A stretch of 64,000 bases of DNA from Dyadobacter sp. LHD-138 (lineage in GTDB: Bacteria; Bacteroidota; Bacteroidia; Cytophagales; Spirosomataceae): NCBI RefSeq assembly GCF_030929615.1, contig NZ_JAVFVU010000023.1:62001-126000 (forward strand), given 5' to 3'. Both the position numbers and the translations under genes were made by a program. Each line of letters begins with the position of its first letter. Position 1 is the stretch's first letter. The notes beneath the pieces are model-generated. The model was not told the DNA's origin, did no database searches, and saw nothing but the letters and a program-made list of their open reading frames with translations. Below, in pieces: positions 60,674 to 64,000 of the stretch.

Positions 60674-61741
60674 CTAAACTTTCAAAGTCCAGCCAAAGAT
60701 ATCTTCTGTTTTACCGGTACGGATTTCAGTAAGGTAATCTTTTACTTTGTTTACGAAAGAATCTGTTTTCAATTCAGGTAACGCATAGTCCACGCCTTCA
60801 TAAGCGATGGTTGCAAATGGGGATACTACCACCGCAGTTCCGGCTCCGAATGCAGATTCCAGACGGCCTTCTTTAAGCGCTTCGATGATTTCTTTAACAG
60901 AGACCCTGCGTTCTTCAACCGGAATGTTCCAGTGCTGCGCAATGGCTACGATACTTTTACGGGTAATACCGTCCAGCGTCGTATCCGATACAAACGGCGT
61001 TACCAGTTTCCCATCGATGACGAACATCACGTTCATCGTTCCTGATTCCTCGATGTATGCGTGCTCACGGGCATCCGTCCAGATCAACTGGTCGTAGCCT
61101 TCTTCCTGAGCCAGTTTTGCAGGGTATAATGAACCGGCGTAGTTGCCAGCGCATTTTGTTCCGCCCACACCGCCTTCCGCAGCACGGATGAAATGTGTTT
61201 CAACCTTAACTCTCGGTGGTTTCGCGTAATACGTGCCAACCGGACAAGTAAAGATGATAAAAGTATAGGTATCAGATGGTTTTACGCCAATGTAAGCATC
61301 CGTTGAGAACATGTATGGACGGATATACAACGAGCATCCTTCCTGAGAAGGTACCCATGCCGAATCCAGACGTAACAATTCCGTTAACCCACCCATGAAA
61401 ACTTCTTCCGGAATGGTTGGCATGCAAAGGCGCTCGGCTGATTTATTAAAACGTTTCCAGTTGTCAATTGCACGGAAAAGGAGTGTGTCGCCTTCATCGC
61501 TTTTGTAGGCTTTCATTCCTTCAAAAATAGCCTGTCCGTAATGCAAAGCAGCAGTAGCAGGGCTTAGTGACAGGTCGCCATAAGGGACGATCCGTGAATT
61601 TTGCCACTGGCCATCACGGTATTCGGCAATAAACATGTGGTCGGCGATGTTCCGGCCAAAAACAAGGTTGTTAAAATCAACCTCTTTCAAACGTGAATTT
61701 CCCGTTTGCTGGATCTCTATTTGCAATGTATCGGCAGTCAT
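60674..61741 (-). CDS. ilvE: Branched-chain amino acid aminotransferase
   Basis: 355 residues, class IV PLP fold, type II BCAT length. Motifs: ATAALHYGQAIFEGMKAYKSD, RFNKSAERLCMPTIPEEVF, YIRPYMFSTDAYIGVKPS, GGVGGTKCAGNYAGSLYPAKLAQEEGYDQL (Lys for PLP in YPAK), EESGTMNVMFVIDGKLVTP, DGITRKSIVAIAQ and FGAGTAVVVSPFATIAYEG. It catalyses the last step of isoleucine, leucine and valine synthesis and the first of their breakdown. Single gene with its own terminator. Confidence 0.94.
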   Translation of the reverse strand: MTADTLQIEIQQTGNSRLKEVDFNNLVFGRNIADHMFIAEYRDGQWQNSRIVPYGDLSLSPATAALHYGQAIFEGMKAYKSDEGDTLLFRAIDNWKRFNKSAERLCMPTIPEEVFMGGLTELLRLDSAWVPSQEGCSLYIRPYMFSTDAYIGVKPSDTYTFIIFTCPVGTYYAKPPRVKVETHFIRAAEGGVGGTKCAGNYAGSLYPAKLAQEEGYDQLIWTDAREHAYIEESGTMNVMFVIDGKLVTPFVSDTTLDGITRKSIVAIAQHWNIPVEERRVSVKEIIEALKEGRLESAFGAGTAVVVSPFATIAYEGVDYALPELKTDSFVNKVKDYLTEIRTGKTEDIFGWTLKV

Positions 61742-61844
61742 AAGGCCTGAAATTTATGCTGAATATTAAGTACGCTTTTATTTCTGATTTTAGTCTCGCA
61801 ATTTAATTAAATTATCAATAAAACGAAGATATTTAGTGTAACAA

Positions 61845-62405
61845 TTATTTTTTTGAAGCTACCCTCGGTTTCCACGTAACTTCCTCAATTCCCAGTTCAT
61901 AAGTCATCGCGCGGCAGAGCATAAAAAGGTAATCGGATAAGCGATTCAGATATTTTACGACGCTGTCCTCCACTTCTTCCTGTGTTTGCAAATGGATCAC
62001 CCCTCTTTCGGCACGCCGGCAGACGGTGCGGGCAATATGTCCAAAGGAAACAGACTGATGACCGCCGGGCAGTACGAAAGCCCTTAAAGCTGGAACAATC
62101 GCATCGATTTCATCCATAGAAATTTCCAGCAGTCTGATATCTTCTTCCGATAAATCAGGCAGGATTTTCTTCGTTTGCTCAGGTTCGGATGCCAAATGGG
62201 AGCCAATGGTAAACAGGCGGTCCTGGATTTCTTTCAGTAAATCACGGCGGTTTTCGTTTACGGGCTGGTCGCGAAGCAAACCGATGTAGCTGTTCAATTC
62301 GTCAATGGTGCCATAGGCTTCAATACGGATATGTGCTTTGCTGAGGCGCGTCCCTCCAATCAGTGATGTGGTACCCTTGTCGCCGGTTTTGGTATATATT
62401 TTCAT
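61845..62405 (-). CDS. PduO-type cob(I)alamin adenosyltransferase
   Basis: 186 residues from ATG 62405 (MKIYTKTGDKGTTSLIGG); a longer frame reading up to 62543 is not used. The PduO-type nucleotide and corrinoid binding motifs are TKTGDKGTTSLIGG at the N-terminus, FVLPGGHQSVSFGHIARTVCRRAERGVI and KYLNRLSDYLFMLCR. The enzyme transfers adenosyl from ATP to Co(I) corrinoid, completing adenosylcobalamin. It stands alone, 103 bases from ilvE on the same strand, but belongs functionally with the cobalamin genes at 24-43 kb. Confidence 0.93.
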   Translation of the reverse strand: MKIYTKTGDKGTTSLIGGTRLSKAHIRIEAYGTIDELNSYIGLLRDQPVNENRRDLLKEIQDRLFTIGSHLASEPEQTKKILPDLSEEDIRLLEISMDEIDAIVPALRAFVLPGGHQSVSFGHIARTVCRRAERGVIHLQTQEEVEDSVVKYLNRLSDYLFMLCRAMTYELGIEEVTWKPRVASKK

Positions 62406-62653
62406 GGAAATATAGTTTAAATGAAGCGTTGTTGTGGTTTGTGTAACCCGGATGTTATGCGAAATCAACCGAAAAGTACTACAATTATTATGCTGCCCTG
62501 GGGCTTTTAGCAGGGAAATTTCCCGGATTTCATTGACCGGCAAGATTAATTAATCTATATACTCTTTGTCTGATTAGGTTTTGGGAAGTCTCCAACCTAA
62601 TTTTGCACCCAAATTATGGCGAAAATAGAAAAGATAAGGAGGATTATTATTTC

Positions 62654-63172
62654 ATGAAAATTGCGACATTTAGTATAAAAATATGGCGTTGGTTCTCAAT
62701 GCTGCTTGTAATCGGTGCTTTGGTTTGGACTTATTCGGTTTTTCCTGAGCAGGTTGCCGTTGATTTTGCCGAGTCGGGTTTGGCGGAGGTTTATGTAAAT
62801 AAAGAACATTTGTTCTATATCATCATGGCTTTTTTTATCCTGAACAATGTTGTGCTTACCGCATTTGCAAGGCAGATTCCTAAAATTGATGCTTCAAATT
62901 TTCCGATACCAAAAAGAAAAATCTGGGCTGAACACCGGGAAGCTTTGAACGAGCATCTGGTCAACTGGCTCTACTGTGTGGTAGCTGCCATTAACACCGT
63001 GATCGGTTTCAGTCTTTTGGCTTTGGCGACAATTAACAGCAACCAGTACAAGCTGGATGTTTTTGATTTTGCCTGGGTATTTTACCTTGGACTTGGCCTG
63101 ATGCTATTGGTTTTCCTGCTTCCACTGCGTTTGTTCTGGACGCCAGTTCCCGAAGAAGAGGATACTTATTAA
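62654..63172 (+). CDS. Membrane protein of unknown function
   Basis: 172 residues from ATG 62654 (MKIATFSIKIWRWFSMLLVIG); the upstream in-frame ATG 62603 is less likely. Four hydrophobic segments: about 10-30, 52-70 (FYIIMAFFILNNVVLTAF), 107-127 (WLYCVVAAINTVIGFSLLALA) and 138-160. The soluble loop after helix 1 has PEQVAVDFAESGLAEVYVNKE. It lies one base upstream of queA, so they are co-transcribed. Function unknown. Confidence 0.75.
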   Translation: MKIATFSIKIWRWFSMLLVIGALVWTYSVFPEQVAVDFAESGLAEVYVNKEHLFYIIMAFFILNNVVLTAFARQIPKIDASNFPIPKRKIWAEHREALNEHLVNWLYCVVAAINTVIGFSLLALATINSNQYKLDVFDFAWVFYLGLGLMLLVFLLPLRLFWTPVPEEEDTY

Positions 63173-63173
63173 G

Positions 63174-64000
63174 ATGGTCATGGAAAGTAACTGGCTGGAA
63201 AAGGCAGAATCTCTGCGTATAGAATCGTTCGACTATGATTTGCCGGACGAAAGAATTGCGCGTTATCCATTGGATCCGCGGGATAGCTCGAAGCTTCTGG
63301 TCTATGATCGGGGGGATATTCAGCATCAGAAATTTTCTGATCTGACCGGGAATTTACCGGAAAATACACTGCTGGTATTTAACGATACCAAAGTTATTCC
63401 GGCAAGAGCGCACTTTCAAAAGGAAACCGGAGCCACCATTGAGATTCTTTTGCTGCATCCGGAGCTACCCACCCGCATTATCAATGATGCCATGCTGGTT
63501 CATGATTCTTGCGTTTGGGAGTGTATGATCGGAAATAAAAAGCGGTTCAAGATTTCGGATACGCTGGCGACCAACCTGGTCGTGAACGGCGTTTCGGTGA
63601 AGTTGCAGGTGGCTTACCATGACTATGAAAAAAATCATGTGAAATTGTGGTGGGATCATGGCATTGCATTTTTGGATATCGTCCAGGCACTGGGAGAAAT
63701 TCCTTTGCCGCCTTATCTGAAACGGGAAACAGAGGAAAAGGATAAGCAAACGTATCAAACCGTATATGCACGTCAGAATGGCGCGGTTGCGGCTCCAACG
63801 GCCGGACTTCATTTTACGGATACTGTTTTTAAAGCATTGGCCGATAAAGGAATCCGGCGTTCATTTTTGACCCTTCATGTGGGTGCGGGTACTTTTCAGC
63901 CCATTAAAGCCAGTTCTGTAACCCAGCATAAGATGCATGCGGAGCAGGTCGTATATTCCCGTCAGCTTGTTAACGAGTTACTGAAAAATACGGAAAGTAT
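63174..64000 (+). CDS. queA: S-adenosylmethionine:tRNA ribosyltransferase-isomerase QueA, C-terminus beyond the window
   Basis: 275 codons are visible from ATG 63174 (an ATG six bases later is possible). Motifs of QueA: FDYDLPDERIARYPLDPRDSSKLLVYDRG, LLVFNDTKVIPARAHFQKETGA, KLWWDHGI..., PPYLKRE, YQTVYARQNGAVAAPTAGLHFT and LTLHVGAGTFQPIKA. The enzyme adds the cyclopentene ring precursor in queuosine biosynthesis, using SAM. It begins two bases after the stop of the membrane protein gene. The missing part is about 70-80 residues. Confidence 0.93.
   Translation, partial: MVMESNWLEKAESLRIESFDYDLPDERIARYPLDPRDSSKLLVYDRGDIQHQKFSDLTGNLPENTLLVFNDTKVIPARAHFQKETGATIEILLLHPELPTRIINDAMLVHDSCVWECMIGNKKRFKISDTLATNLVVNGVSVKLQVAYHDYEKNHVKLWWDHGIAFLDIVQALGEIPLPPYLKRETEEKDKQTYQTVYARQNGAVAAPTAGLHFTDTVFKALADKGIRRSFLTLHVGAGTFQPIKASSVTQHKMHAEQVVYSRQLVNELLKNTES

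Overview
The window looks like chromosome from a member of the Bacteroidota, most likely a Cytophagales bacterium of the Dyadobacter/Spirosoma kind. This is inferred from two SusC/SusD pairs, a type IX secretion sorting tail, TonB-dependent receptors with carboxypeptidase-like N-terminal domains, lipoprotein signal peptides and AT-rich spacers. No rRNA, tRNA or CRISPR was recognised.

Layout. 0-10 kb: single genes for envelope and degradative functions (VOC protein, Ca-dependent PI-PLC, PQQ-type sugar dehydrogenase with a T9SS tail, catalase remnant, I42 inhibitor, pirin/unknown/intradiol dioxygenase cluster, e(P4) phosphatase) and a 601-residue cysteine-containing protein of unknown function. 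10-15 kb: a SNF2 helicase translationally coupled to an unknown 600-residue partner. 15-24 kb: an eroded region with Crp/Fnr regulators, a DJ-1/PfpI protein, a methyltransferase, several broken genes, three copies of a four-hairpin repeat, a tandem segmental duplication and an IS256-type element. 24-43 kb: a cobalt/cobalamin region containing CobN fused to a ferredoxin domain, CobB, and two cobalamin riboswitches. One riboswitch precedes a siderophore-type TonB receptor (with a PepSY protein beyond a terminator). The other precedes a Ni/Co permease and a BtuB-like receptor. 43-45.6 kb: class II cyclic-nucleotide phosphodiesterase, DUF72 protein and a cupin. 45.7-60 kb: a polysaccharide utilisation locus for beta-mannosides, with two SusC/SusD pairs, a sodium:solute symporter, GH130 mannosylglucose phosphorylase and cellobiose-type 2-epimerase. 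60-64 kb: branched-chain aminotransferase, PduO-type adenosyltransferase, a membrane protein and the start of queA.

The most unusual structure lies between the two riboswitches. An IS200/IS605-like (RAYT-like) Y1 transposase gene sits between two expanded copies of the same four-hairpin repeat that is scattered through the window. The upstream copy contains a 132-bp tandem array (5 units) and the downstream copy an 82-bp tandem array (6 units). It resembles a REP/REPIN-RAYT system of a Bacteroidota type, caught with both flanking elements amplified.

How the genes fit together. The cobalamin genes form a regulon-like set: riboswitch-controlled outer-membrane uptake and metal permease, CobN and CobB for corrin ring synthesis, and PduO for adenosylation. 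The mannoside locus would import oligosaccharides through SusCD and the SSS symporter. The epimerase converts Man-Man to Man-Glc, and GH130 phosphorolyses this to mannose-1-phosphate plus glucose. No endo-mannanase lies in the window.
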